From positions 1-64,000 of the forward strand of contig CAZUMS010000006.1 in assembly GCA_964621525.1 (NCBI GenBank): a DNA stretch of 64,000 bases, in the 5' to 3' direction. Under the pieces are notes generated by a model. The model had not been told where the DNA came from, searched no databases, and was given only the letters and a program-made list of their open reading frames with translations. How positions within the stretch are numbered: the first letter of the stretch is position 1; each line of letters opens with the position of its first letter. This DNA comes from CAZMGV01 sp964621525 [NCBI: uncultured bacterium]. GTDB taxonomy: Bacteria > JAGRBM01. This document shows positions 27,130 through 39,720 of this stretch, piece after piece. Both the position numbers and the translations under genes were made by a program.

Positions 27130-28035
27130 ATGGAAGCCCATCTCCTGCCCGCCCTCTACGACGCCGTCACCTTGGCCCGCCTCGGCTCCGTCGGTGCCGC
27201 CGCGAAGCAGCTCCACAAGACTCCCTCGGCGGTGAGCCAGCAGATCCGGCGCATCGAGGAGCATTTCCGCCTCAACCTGTTCGAGCGGGCGGGGCGCGGC
27301 GTGCGCCTCACCGCCGCCGGCGAGGCGGCCCTCGCCCCGGTCACGCGGCTGTTCGACGAGGCCGGCTCCGTATTCACCCTGCTGGGCTCCCTGTCCGGCA
27401 AGACCCCCGCCACCGTGCGCGTCGCCGTGAGCGACTACCTCGGCAAGGTGCTGCTCATCCCCGTGCTGCGCGAACTGTCCCCGGCGGCGCTCCGGTTCGA
27501 GATCACGACGGTACCTTCGCCCGAAGGACTCCGGCTGGTCGAGACCGGCGCCGTCGATTTCGCCGTAATCACCGCCGGCCGCCCCCGGGAGAACCTCGAG
27601 GCGAGGGACCTGTTCGTCCAGCCGTTCCTCTGGATCGCCCCCGCCGGGAAAAAGCGCCGCCTCGAAGACCGGCTCGTCAGCGAGCCCGTGCTCCGGCTTG
27701 CGCCGGGGTCCGAAGGCCGCCGCGTGCTGGACGAGCTGCTGGAGCGGATGCGGATCGTGCCCGCTTCCACCATCGACGTGCCGAGCGTCTCGCTGCTCGT
27801 CAGTTATGCCGCCGGGGGCGTCGGCGTGGGGCTCGCTCCTGCGGCGGCGCTCTTCGATCTTCCGGCCGGGAAAATCCGCCCTTACCCGGCGAAACTGCCG
27901 CCGTTTCCCGTGCGGCTCGTGAGCAGGGCCGGGTACCGGCCGCCGGAGGCGGTGCAGAACGTGATCGGCCGGCTGATGGCGGAGGGGCGGCGCGCGGCCG
28001 GAAAGATCGCGCGGCTGAAACAGGCCGGGGCCTAG
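27130..28035 (+). CDS. LysR-family transcriptional regulator
   Basis: 301 residues. N-terminal winged helix-turn-helix (about 10-65: LARLGSVGAAAKQLHKTPSAVSQQIRRIEEHFRLNLFERAG, written here in pieces as the typical AAK-L-KTPSAVSQQIRRIE pattern) followed by the linker helix and a periplasmic-binding-like effector domain (TVRVAVSDYLGKVLLIPVL, SYAAGGVGVGLAP). Divergent from leuCD, so it is a candidate regulator of leucine synthesis; the effector is unknown. Its coding end overlaps the stop of the convergent cbiX-like gene by 4 nt (28032-28035). Confidence 0.9.
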   Translation: MEAHLLPALYDAVTLARLGSVGAAAKQLHKTPSAVSQQIRRIEEHFRLNLFERAGRGVRLTAAGEAALAPVTRLFDEAGSVFTLLGSLSGKTPATVRVAVSDYLGKVLLIPVLRELSPAALRFEITTVPSPEGLRLVETGAVDFAVITAGRPRENLEARDLFVQPFLWIAPAGKKRRLEDRLVSEPVLRLAPGSEGRRVLDELLERMRIVPASTIDVPSVSLLVSYAAGGVGVGLAPAAALFDLPAGKIRPYPAKLPPFPVRLVSRAGYRPPEAVQNVIGRLMAEGRRAAGKIARLKQAGA

Positions 28036-28409
28036 CCCCGTTCGGCGCGCTTCACGACCAGTTCGGCGAGCAGCGGATCGACGCCGAGGTGGCGGGCGAC
28101 GGTGATCTCGACGTCCGGAAACGCCGCTTCCACTTCCTTCACCTTTTCCGGCAGGTCACGCCGGACGTGATTGCCCATGTTGAGCAGATACGGGACGATC
28201 CGGATCCGCTTCGCCCCCTGCTCGACGCATTTTCTCGCGCCGCCCAGCATGTCCGGCTCGGTGATCTCGAGAAAACTCATCTCGACGATCCGGTAGCCGG
28301 ACTGCTCCTTGATGAGCCGGATCTGTTCGGCGAGCTCGTCCTTGAGGTCCGGCACACGGCTTCCGTGAGCGAACAGCAGGATGGCGTCGGTGTCGAGGTT
28401 CTTCGGCAT
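28032..28409 (-). CDS. short CbiX/SirB-type sirohydrochlorin chelatase
   Basis: 125 residues, the single-domain length of CbiX-S enzymes, about half of bacterial two-domain CbiX/SirB. Motifs: ILLFAHGSRVPD (metal-binding His about 15), RIVEMSFLEITEPDM, RIRIVPYLLNMGNHVRRDLP (second His). Class II chelatases of this type insert Co2+, Fe2+ or Ni2+ into sirohydrochlorin; one protein probably acts as a homodimer. No other tetrapyrrole gene is near. Shares the minus-strand direction with the YfhO-like gene upstream (12-nt gap). Confidence 0.82.
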   Translation of the reverse strand: MPKNLDTDAILLFAHGSRVPDLKDELAEQIRLIKEQSGYRIVEMSFLEITEPDMLGGARKCVEQGAKRIRIVPYLLNMGNHVRRDLPEKVKEVEAAFPDVEITVARHLGVDPLLAELVVKRAERG

Positions 28410-28421
28410 GCGCAGGAAACC

Positions 28422-33280
<4,859 letters not shown>

Positions 33281-33428
33281 TCAAAACGACCGCATCGCCC
33301 TCCCCCTTAAATAACCCGGAACCCGGATTTCAACATAGCACTTCGGGGGGGCCGATGAAAGCAAAAAGAGGGACAGAAAACCCTGTAATTACAGGTGGTT
33401 ACAAGATATCCGGCGGGCCCGAAACCGG

Positions 33429-34541
33429 TCAGATGCGCATGGGCATGATGACGTTCAGGTAACCCGAATCCTGGCCGCCTGAAACTACCGCCGGATTGAT
33501 CTCGTCGATGAGCAGAACCTCGATTTCGTCGGTGTCCATGTGTTCGAGCGAGGCCATGAGATACAGCACGTTGAAGCCGATCTGGAGCGCCGGGCCGTTG
33601 TAGGTGCACGACATGTTCTCGGTCGCCTCGCCCTGGCTCTGGTTGCTGCACTCGATGGTGAGTTCGTCCTTGTCGAGCTTGAGTTTCACGAGGTGCGTGC
33701 GGTCGTCGGCGAGGATCGAGGCCCGGTGAAGCGCGGCGATAAAATCGCTGCGGTTGATCTTCATCGACTTGTCCGACTTCTGCGGGATCACATTGGCGTA
33801 ACGCGGGAACTCGGCGTCCACGAGCCGCATGAGCAGCACCGTGTTGTCGGCCTTCACGACGACGTGGCTCTTCTGGATCGAGAGCTCCACCTTCGGGGCG
33901 CGTTCGCACAGCTTGCGGAGTTCCTGAACGGATTTGCGGTGAATGATCACTCCGGTCGCACCGATGGCGTCCTTCACGCTCTCAATCTCGCGTTCGATGA
34001 GCGCGAGCCGGTGGCCGTCGGTCGCCACCATGCGGAGCATTTTCTCGTCCTTGGGCGAACGCTCCACGTAGACGCCGTTCAGCGCCACACGCGACTCATC
34101 GCTCGAGGCGGCGAATACGGTGCGGTCCACCATGTCGAGCAGCAGCTTCGAGTCGAACGAAAAGAACTGTCCCTTGTCGATGGGCGGAAGCGGCGGGAAA
34201 TCCTCGGCAGGAAGACCGAACATGGTCGGCCGGAACCGTCCCACTTCGATCTGGCAGCGGTTGTTCTCCTGGAGTTTTACCGTGACCTTGTCCGCTGCGG
34301 GCTGCTGCACGAGTTCGAGAAGCTTCTTTGCGCCCAGCGTGAACGAACCCGTTTTCTTCACATCCGCGGGCAGCGTCACCCGGATACCCACGTCCATGTC
34401 CGTCGTGATCAGCGTGACGGACGATTTCTCCGCCGTCAGGAACACATTGGCGAGAATCGGCATCGTGTTGCGCTTTTCAACGGCGCCCTGGACTGACTTC
34501 ATCGCATCGGTGAAGAGGCTGCGCTCGATTGTGAACTCCAT
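33429..34541 (-). CDS. dnaN: DNA polymerase III beta sliding clamp
   Basis: 370 residues, three-domain clamp. N terminus MEFTIERSLFTDAMKSVQGAVEKRNTMPILANVFL is written here as the usual EKRNTMPILANV block; VRLPADV-like segment, VATDGHRLALIEREI (about 170) and the C-terminal VLLIDEINPAVVSGGQDSGYLNVIMPMRI end (MPMRI is the canonical last residues). The ring confers processivity on the replicase. Separated from dnaA by 451 nt and from gyrB by 178 nt. Confidence 0.96.
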   Translation of the reverse strand: MEFTIERSLFTDAMKSVQGAVEKRNTMPILANVFLTAEKSSVTLITTDMDVGIRVTLPADVKKTGSFTLGAKKLLELVQQPAADKVTVKLQENNRCQIEVGRFRPTMFGLPAEDFPPLPPIDKGQFFSFDSKLLLDMVDRTVFAASSDESRVALNGVYVERSPKDEKMLRMVATDGHRLALIEREIESVKDAIGATGVIIHRKSVQELRKLCERAPKVELSIQKSHVVVKADNTVLLMRLVDAEFPRYANVIPQKSDKSMKINRSDFIAALHRASILADDRTHLVKLKLDKDELTIECSNQSQGEATENMSCTYNGPALQIGFNVLYLMASLEHMDTDEIEVLLIDEINPAVVSGGQDSGYLNVIMPMRI

Positions 34542-34992
34542 AAACCTGTTCGCTCCTGAAAGACCCCGGACCGGTTTCCCCGCTTGAGCCGGCGCCTTGT
34601 TGGACTGGCCGGTGATCCTAGCCTTGAGCGGGCTTGCGGGGAAACGTCTGATAACGGTTATATATAAAAAAGAATCGTGGGAGTAGTAGGAAAGGACAGG
34701 TCTGTGGGAAAGGGGTTTTTCCTGAAAGGATCAGGGGGTTTGTACGGAAAGAACAACCTGGGGGTACACCGGTGAGGAAAAGGATAACCGGGGGTACTGC
34801 CGGCCGCCGGGTGTGAAATCCGGAGGTACAGTCCAGAGGCGCCAGCGAGGTACCCCGAACCGTACCACAGGTTGTCAGATGGCCGGACCGATGAAGAACT
34901 CCGGAGGGCCGGCAGACCCGCTCCGGCAAAGGCCTCCAGAACACGAAAGGACCCCGTCTGGAGCCCTTTCGTGCGTGGGGTGAGAAGGAACC
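34542..34992. other. dnaA-dnaN intergenic region
   Basis: 451 nt without a convincing gene. It holds the likely dnaN promoter: on the minus strand an AT-rich block TATATATAACC (plus strand about 34657-34668) is the only good -10 neighbourhood, roughly 120 nt before dnaN. Purine-rich G tracts run on the plus strand (34695-34805). A hairpin follows dnaA (listed separately). An open frame of 108 codons on the minus strand (34618-34944) lacks a ribosome site and family resemblance and is not called. No DnaA box matching TTATCCACA was seen here. Confidence 0.6.
34942..34973 (-). terminator. hairpin after dnaA
   Basis: Perfect 9-bp arms CACGAAAGG (34942-34950) and CCTTTCGTG (34965-34973) with a 14-nt loop, 20 nt downstream of the dnaA stop on the minus strand. 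No T run follows, so it could be a weak terminator or an mRNA-stabilising stem. Confidence 0.45.
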
Positions 34993-36393
34993 TCAGGGGC
35001 GCGGATCGGTGGTCGAAATGCGCTCCTGGATGATTTCCAGCTGGTGGCGGAAATCGGAATCGTTGTCCTTGCGGAACTGGATCTGCTCGTAGGCGTACAT
35101 GACCGTCGTGTGGTCTTTTCCGTTAAAGGCGTTGCCGATCATCGGGTAGCTCGCGTCGGTCAGCTCGCGGCTCATGTACATCGCCACCTGGCGGGCAAGC
35201 GCGAGGTGCTTGAACTTGCGGCGGGAGAGAAGCTCCTGCTCCGTGACGTCGTAGTAGGCCGCAACGGTCCTGATGATGAGGTCGATCGAGGGTTTTCTCT
35301 TGTGCTCGACCACGGCCGGCCGGAACAGCTTCTGGACGGAGTCGAGCGACGGCGGCTCGCTCAGCATGGAGCAGTGGGCGATTACCTTCGTGAGGGCGCC
35401 CTCGAGCTCGCGCATGTGCGCGCCGCAGTGCTTGGCGAGGAACAGGATCACGTCGTCCGGCATGGCGAAGCGGTATTCGGCCGCTTTGGACTTGAGAATC
35501 GCCAGCTTCGTCTCGATATCGGGCGGCTTCACGTCGGCCGTGAGACCCCACTCGAACCGGCTGATGATGCGCTCTTCGATGCCCTTCAGCTCGTCCGGGT
35601 GCTTGTCGCAGGTGAGGACGATCTGTTTCTTGCCCGAGTGGAGGGCGTCGAAAACGTGGAAGAACTCGGTCTGCGTCGCTTCCTTGTCGGCGATGAACTG
35701 GATGTCGTCGATGAGGAGCAGGTCGCATTCGTGCCGGTAGAGGCGGCGCAGCTCCTCGGTGCGGCGCGTCTGCACGGCGGTAATGACGTCGTTCGTGAAA
35801 TCCTCGCCGGACGCATACACGACGCGCGATTTCGGGTTCGCCTTCACGAACTCGTGGCCGATGGCGTTCAGCAGATGCGTCTTGCCCAGGCCCACGCCGC
35901 CGTAGATGAACAGCGGGTTGTAGGGCGGACGGGTCGAGTTCTTCGCGCCTGTGGCGACGGCGCGGGCCGCCGCATGGGCGAACTGGTTGGCGCCGCCCAC
36001 AATGTAGCGGTCGAAGGTGAAGTGCTCGACGAGCCGCCGCCGGGCGAGCCGGTTGCCGCCGGGCTGGACGGAGGCCGGCTGGACTGAAGAAGTTTCGGCC
36101 TGGTTCGGCACAGGGGGCGGGGCCTGGAACGTCGTTTCGGAACTCTGGCTGCGGGGAACGACGGCGATGCGCACATCGTACTCGTTGCCGTGTTCGGCGA
36201 GCGCGAGACGGATCTTCGACAGGATGTCGGTCTTCTCCACCTGTTCCTTGCTGAACTGGTTTGGCGCCTCGAGGATCAGGAGTCCGTCGCCGCTGTCCGA
36301 AGAAGTCCGGAGCGGTTTGACCCACAGATCGTATTTCTGGTCCCCCAGAAAAGCGCGCAGACGTTCCTGCGACTGTTCCCACACTTGCTTCAT
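34993..36393 (-). CDS. dnaA: chromosomal replication initiator protein DnaA
   Basis: 466 residues. Domain I (about 1-90, including LRAFLGDQKYDLWVKPLR), a Pro/Gln/Ser-rich domain II, AAA+ domain III with GGVGLGKTHLLNAIGHE (Walker A, about 168), LLIDDIQFIADK (Walker B) and GIEERIISRFEWGL, and domain IV with the DNA-binding signature LARQVAMYMSRELTDASYP and GKDHTTVMYA. It binds the DnaA boxes of the region upstream and opens oriC. Start at ATG 36393. Ordinary length and residues. Confidence 0.97.
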   Translation of the reverse strand: MKQVWEQSQERLRAFLGDQKYDLWVKPLRTSSDSGDGLLILEAPNQFSKEQVEKTDILSKIRLALAEHGNEYDVRIAVVPRSQSSETTFQAPPPVPNQAETSSVQPASVQPGGNRLARRRLVEHFTFDRYIVGGANQFAHAAARAVATGAKNSTRPPYNPLFIYGGVGLGKTHLLNAIGHEFVKANPKSRVVYASGEDFTNDVITAVQTRRTEELRRLYRHECDLLLIDDIQFIADKEATQTEFFHVFDALHSGKKQIVLTCDKHPDELKGIEERIISRFEWGLTADVKPPDIETKLAILKSKAAEYRFAMPDDVILFLAKHCGAHMRELEGALTKVIAHCSMLSEPPSLDSVQKLFRPAVVEHKRKPSIDLIIRTVAAYYDVTEQELLSRRKFKHLALARQVAMYMSRELTDASYPMIGNAFNGKDHTTVMYAYEQIQFRKDNDSDFRHQLEIIQERISTTDPRP

Positions 36394-37043
36394 TCCAGCC
36401 CTCAGAGAATGAAAGTCACCTGCGGGTTATCCACAACTTTTCCAAGTCCGTGGATAACCTTTGCCGTTTTGACGCTAATACGGCCGGTGCAGACCGCTAA
36501 GCCGCTGATTTTACGAGGAAAACCCCTCATTTGCCGGAAACGCTGTTTGTGCAGCATCAACCGGCCCCGTAACCTTCTCACAGCGGGTCCGAATCCCCGC
36601 GACCACCAAAGTGAGACTGACTATAGCCGCCCCTTAAACAACTGCAACACGGGTGAGGAGAACTTTTATAAGTTACTGATATTTAAAGGAAAAATGCTTG
36701 CCGGGCTCCTCTGGAAATCCACAGGAGTTTTCCACAGGAGTGGACAAGCTCTCATAACTCATTGAAATTCAAGTGATTTGGATGCACGATGGATGTCCCG
36801 TTGTACGGGTGGAACAAAATATCTTGTAATATCAATGGGTTATTTATCCAGGGAACGTATGAATGTCGCGCAAACTCCTGAATATTCGAATGTTTTGGCT
36901 TCACCGGTTTCAAGATTTATCAACAGGCTTTCCCGGAAAGTGGAGAAATCAGCCTCAGGAGGCCGTTTGAGACGTATTTTGTGTCACCGTCCTGTCCCTC
37001 AGGCGTCACGGGAGTTTTGCTCTGGAGAGCGAGCTGAACCGGC
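36394..37043. other. probable chromosomal origin of replication (oriC)
   Basis: 650 nt between divergent dnaA and psd with no convincing gene. DnaA boxes: perfect TTATCCACA at 36427-36435 (+); TTATCCACG on the minus strand at 36449-36457; TTTTCCACA 36728-36736; TTATCAACA 36917-36925; weaker TTATCCAGG 36845-36853 and AAATCCACA 36715-36723. AT-rich blocks that could unwind lie at 36661-36697 and 36817-36850. Location beside dnaA is the usual one. An 89-codon open frame ending near psd (36778-37047) shows no ribosome site or family and is rejected. The dnaA promoter must also be here. Confidence 0.75.
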
Positions 37044-37880
37044 ATGAACCCTTCACTTCAGGCACTGCTCCCCCAGCGGGGACTCTCGGCCCTCGTGGGC
37101 TGGCTCGGCCGGTGCCAACGGCCCCGGTTTCTGGTGCAATTTTTCCTGCGCTGGTTCGCCGGAAAATACGGCGTGAATCTCGGCGAGGCGGCGAGACCTC
37201 TCGAGGACTACCGCTCGTTCACGGATTTCTTCACCCGGAAACTGAAGCCGGGCGCCCGTCCGCTCCCGGGGGATCCGAAGGCGATCGCGTCCCCTGCCGA
37301 CGGCATTGTCGCGGCGAGCGGCATCGTCGAGAAGGGCCGAGCCATCCAGGCGAAGGGGATCGACTACTCCGTCGCCGCGTTCCTGGGCGACGCCGCGCTC
37401 GCGGACCTCTACGAGGGCGGCGCCTACCGGACGATTTACCTGTCGCCGAAAGACTACCACCGGGTCCACGCCCCCTGCGGGGGAACGCTTGTCCGGCGGA
37501 TCCACCGGGGCGGCCGGCTTTTTTCCGTCTCGACGGCGACGGTGGGGGCGATTCCGGTGTTCGCCGAAAACGAGCGGGTGACGCTCCAGTTCGACGACCC
37601 GGTGGCGGGCAGGTGGGCCATCGTGTTCGTCGGCGCGCTCATCGTCGGCGGCATCGAGACGGTCTGGGAGGGAACGGTGAACCCCCTCACCCGCAGGCTC
37701 CCCCGCGACCGGCAGTTCCAGGGAAAAATCCGGGTCGAACGCGGCGACGAGATCGGCCTCTTCAGGGCCGGCTCCACGGTCGTCTGTTTCTGGGAGAAGG
37801 GCCGCGCCTCGATGGACCCGTTCGGCGCCAGCGCCCCCGTCCGCATGGGCGCGGGAATCGGGAAGTTGACGGATAAGTAA
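37044..37880 (+). CDS. psd: phosphatidylserine decarboxylase proenzyme
   Basis: 278 residues. Converts phosphatidylserine to phosphatidylethanolamine at the inner membrane. The protein self-cleaves at the Ser of a GST motif to give the pyruvoyl enzyme; here it is FRAGSTVVCFWEKG (about 242-255). Other conserved parts: DYRSFTDFFTRKLKPGARPL, IASPADGIVAASG (Asp of the protease-like triad) and SPKDYHRVHAPCGG (His). Length matches the proteobacterial type. Its stop TAA (37878-37880) lies within the left arm of the inverted repeat in which the transposon landed; the coding region is intact. Confidence 0.95.
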   Translation: MNPSLQALLPQRGLSALVGWLGRCQRPRFLVQFFLRWFAGKYGVNLGEAARPLEDYRSFTDFFTRKLKPGARPLPGDPKAIASPADGIVAASGIVEKGRAIQAKGIDYSVAAFLGDAALADLYEGGAYRTIYLSPKDYHRVHAPCGGTLVRRIHRGGRLFSVSTATVGAIPVFAENERVTLQFDDPVAGRWAIVFVGALIVGGIETVWEGTVNPLTRRLPRDRQFQGKIRVERGDEIGLFRAGSTVVCFWEKGRASMDPFGASAPVRMGAGIGKLTDK

Positions 37881-37886
37881 AGTTAA

Positions 37887-37894
37887 CTTATTTG
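37887..37894 (+). repeat. target-site duplication, left outer copy
   Basis: CTTATTTG directly left of the transposon end, repeated at 45328-45335 directly right of the second copy. Eight bases is the duplication length typical of IS1595-family elements. Confidence 0.88.
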
Positions 37895-37956
37895 CGGGAT
37901 TATGCACTTCGCAAAGGTTAGTGCTGTGGCGGTCCAGGGCACTGGGTCTGCCAGTT

Positions 37957-38094
37957 TTACTTCTTCTTGTTCTTCTTGGGTTTCGACGATGTAGTCCGCG
38001 TCTCCGGGGGCTTTACGGAGATGGCCGCTTTCATAGCCGAATCGAAATCCACCGGGACCGTCAGTTTTGGGGAATAAGATTTTTTATTACCCAC
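37957..38094 (-). CDS. small Lys-rich ORF at the end of the TAC operon (copy 1)
   Basis: 45 codons from GTG 38094, with AGGAG 5 nt ahead, only 21 nt after the chaperone stop and on the same strand. The protein begins VGNKKSYSPKLTVPVDFDSA (first residue read as Met), has a short predicted helix (SAMKAAISV) and ends in a basic tail KPKKNKKK. It resembles no family I know. The well-placed ribosome site and position suggest a fourth cistron of the operon; its role is unknown. It could also be a decayed fragment. Confidence 0.5.
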   Translation of the reverse strand: MGNKKSYSPKLTVPVDFDSAMKAAISVKPPETRTTSSKPKKNKKK

Positions 38095-38115
38095 GGGATC
38101 TCCTGAGAAAACTTT

Positions 38116-38634
38116 CTATGAATTGTCAGCCTTCTGCGGCTCTGCTTTAGGTGTCTTTTCAGCATCTACTACCAATAACGGCAATTGATACGGCAACCGA
38201 AGCTGGTTCGCTAATACGTTTATTTGAAGTCGAAGATAAGGCCAACAATTCACCAATGCGTTATAGCGAGCAAACGCCGGGAGACCATTTTTAGCAATAT
38301 CGTCAGGAATGGGAGTACCCGGCAATTTATAAATAGCGTTATAGGTCACTTCAATTTGTGCCAAAGTGTTGTCGGTGCCGTCTACTTGCTTGTCGGGTTG
38401 GAAAAACCTGACCTTAGCTCCGACTTCGGTGACGAGAAACCTCGAATCGACGATTTCATATTGGCCATTTTTGTGGGCCATTTCATTCGAAAGCGTGACC
38501 GCTTCCACCCCGAGGACAGCGGTTAGTCGGGACGTAGCACTTACATCTTTCAATTCAATTGAAAAAAGCTCCACCGACCGGGCGGTTTTCGCGGCGGCCT
38601 GAAGTTCTTCTTTTTTAGCTGCAATTTTAATCAT
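38116..38634 (-). CDS. SecB-like chaperone of a TAC system (copy 1)
   Basis: 172 residues. The C-terminal half carries the SecB-type signature: FARYNALVNCWPYLRLQINV followed by LANQLRLPYQLPLLVVD (about 121-157), equivalent to the 'A...PY.R..I..L....G.P.L.L' stretch of SecB; the N-terminal half has alternating strands (SIELKDVSATSRL, RFLVTEVGAKVRFF). The usual acidic N terminus of export SecB is missing, as in SecB-like proteins attached to toxin-antitoxin systems. In such systems (M. tuberculosis Rv1957 is the known example) the chaperone binds the antitoxin tail and protects it from aggregation and proteolysis. It follows the antitoxin gene by 14 nt. Confidence 0.75.
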   Translation of the reverse strand: MIKIAAKKEELQAAAKTARSVELFSIELKDVSATSRLTAVLGVEAVTLSNEMAHKNGQYEIVDSRFLVTEVGAKVRFFQPDKQVDGTDNTLAQIEVTYNAIYKLPGTPIPDDIAKNGLPAFARYNALVNCWPYLRLQINVLANQLRLPYQLPLLVVDAEKTPKAEPQKADNS

Positions 38635-38648
38635 TTCGTAACTACTGG

Positions 38649-39188
38649 TTACGCCGCAATTGCATAATCGGAATCTTCGGAATCGCTATCATTCTGAGAT
38701 GCAAGACCTCCAGAATTCGTTCCGAACGGTTCGCTTTTGTCTCCCTGAATAAACCCCTTTCTTGCGGTCGGCCGGGCCGTCGTTTCATTGGTCCCGAAAA
38801 ATCCATCCTGTTGACCACCCCACCAATCATTTATCTCAAATAAATCCCTCGGCTGGCCGAGCTTTTCCCAGCACCGCCGAAAAACATTACCGTGAACAGG
38901 CGCATTTTCGCCCCGCTCGGCAGCGTCCTTATAGACAACCAGAGCGATCTTCGAGCCAACCGCATCCGCCCAGTGAATCATGGTCTGTAACGACATATTC
39001 CCAGGATTGTTCATCACCTGCGAAACACGCCCGGGCGTGACCTTCAACTCATTAGCCAAATCAGCCCGGTTCATACCCTTCTCATCAAGGGGTAATTGTA
39101 TCTGTGCCACGAAGTCGTAAGCGAGGTGAAGCTGATAGGCCTCCGAGTCGGCCGAAGTCCAATGCGGGTTATTGATGGTTGTCGTCAT
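38649..39188 (-). CDS. Xre-family antitoxin with long C-terminal tail and ssrA-like end (copy 1)
   Basis: 179 residues. HTH_3/Xre domain at about 35-85 (MNRADLANELKVTPGRVSQV, then MSLQTMIHWADAVGSKIALVV), the fold of HigA-type antitoxins that neutralise the toxin and repress the operon. Residues ~100-179 form an extra tail: aromatic-rich DLFEINDWWGGQQDGFFGTN (about 115-134), a plausible chaperone-addiction segment, then a low-complexity acidic run and the C terminus SDYAIAA. That end resembles the ssrA tag end NYALAA recognised by ClpXP. ATG overlaps the toxin stop (ATGA, 39185-39188), so translation is coupled. Confidence 0.8.
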   Translation of the reverse strand: MTTTINNPHWTSADSEAYQLHLAYDFVAQIQLPLDEKGMNRADLANELKVTPGRVSQVMNNPGNMSLQTMIHWADAVGSKIALVVYKDAAERGENAPVHGNVFRRCWEKLGQPRDLFEINDWWGGQQDGFFGTNETTARPTARKGFIQGDKSEPFGTNSGGLASQNDSDSEDSDYAIAA

Positions 39189-39658
39189 GATCGCTTCTCC
39201 TTGAAAAATTGGCTGAGGGCTAACCGAACAGCGTTATCACGTTTTATCTGTTTGATTTTTTCTAATATCGTCTGATCGGTATGTTTCTGAAGTTTGGTCC
39301 AGTAGTGCACTACGATGCAGCATTGGAACCTCCTTTTGTTCCCATCGCTATCACCGGCGTAGGGATGTTCCAGAAAGCCATAAAAGCGGTGTCCCTGCCG
39401 CAGCTCGAAACAATAACAATCCGGACAATCATCAAAGCCATGATGCCAATTGGGATCTGTTCTGAGACCGGGAGAGGGCCATTGCTGCCAGTTTTCCATC
39501 CTAGGAGGTACATCTCTTCGTTCTCGATCGCTTAATTTGCCGAAATACGACTGAAAAGCGTTCACGAACTTGTCTTCAGGGGTGCACTCCAGAAAATACA
39601 CGCCTCTGCGACTGGACGGATATAGGCCGGGAACAAGTACGATTTTGTATGTCCCCAT
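39185..39658 (-). CDS. RelE/HigB-superfamily toxin (copy 1)
   Basis: 157 residues, first gene of the operon, as in HigBA-type systems. The C-terminal part is like the Gp49/HigB group of the RelE superfamily: CFELRQGHRFYGFLE, then RRFQCCIVVHYWTKLQKHTD and QTILEKIKQIKRD, matching the usual 'ELR..G..R.....ii.lh.F.KK.qkTP..ei..A..r..d'. The N-terminal ~70 residues (including MENWQQWPSPGLRTD) and a CPDCYC motif (about 78-83) are additional to compact family members. Such toxins cleave mRNA on the ribosome; activity here is inference. Order toxin-antitoxin-chaperone is exactly that of known TAC operons. Confidence 0.65.
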   Translation of the reverse strand: MGTYKIVLVPGLYPSSRRGVYFLECTPEDKFVNAFQSYFGKLSDRERRDVPPRMENWQQWPSPGLRTDPNWHHGFDDCPDCYCFELRQGHRFYGFLEHPYAGDSDGNKRRFQCCIVVHYWTKLQKHTDQTILEKIKQIKRDNAVRLALSQFFKEKRS

Positions 39659-39691
39659 AGCGATGATTTTGCCCGGCCCCTCATGGCCTGA

Positions 39692-39720
39692 TATTTAGCT
39701 ATAGCTAAACCAAGCGTCAA
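39692..39720 (-). promoter_or_regulatory. TAC operon promoter with overlapping palindromic operator (copy 1)
   Basis: On the minus strand TTGACG (39720-39715) and TAAATA (39697-39692) are 17 bp apart, a good sigma-70 pair, about 30 nt upstream of the toxin ATG. The perfect 16-bp palindrome TTTAGCTATAGCTAAA (39694-39709) fills the spacer and part of the -10. A repressor bound there, most simply the Xre antitoxin, would block the promoter. Confidence 0.65.

Noticed and set aside
34618-34944. 108-codon open frame between dnaN and dnaA
   Set aside because: Composition unlike the neighbours, no ribosome site, no recognisable protein; the region fits a promoter/leader.
36778-37047. 89-codon open frame upstream of psd
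   Set aside because: Falls in the oriC region with DnaA-box-like sites, overlaps the psd start and has no ribosome site or similarity.
37921-38106. 61-codon plus-strand frame opposite the small Lys-rich ORF
   Set aside because: No ribosome site; the minus-strand ORF at 37957-38094 has one and fits the operon.
38116-38634. Genuine export chaperone SecB
   Set aside because: Sits in a transposon behind a toxin-antitoxin pair and lacks the usual SecB N terminus; the SecB-like TAC type fits better.
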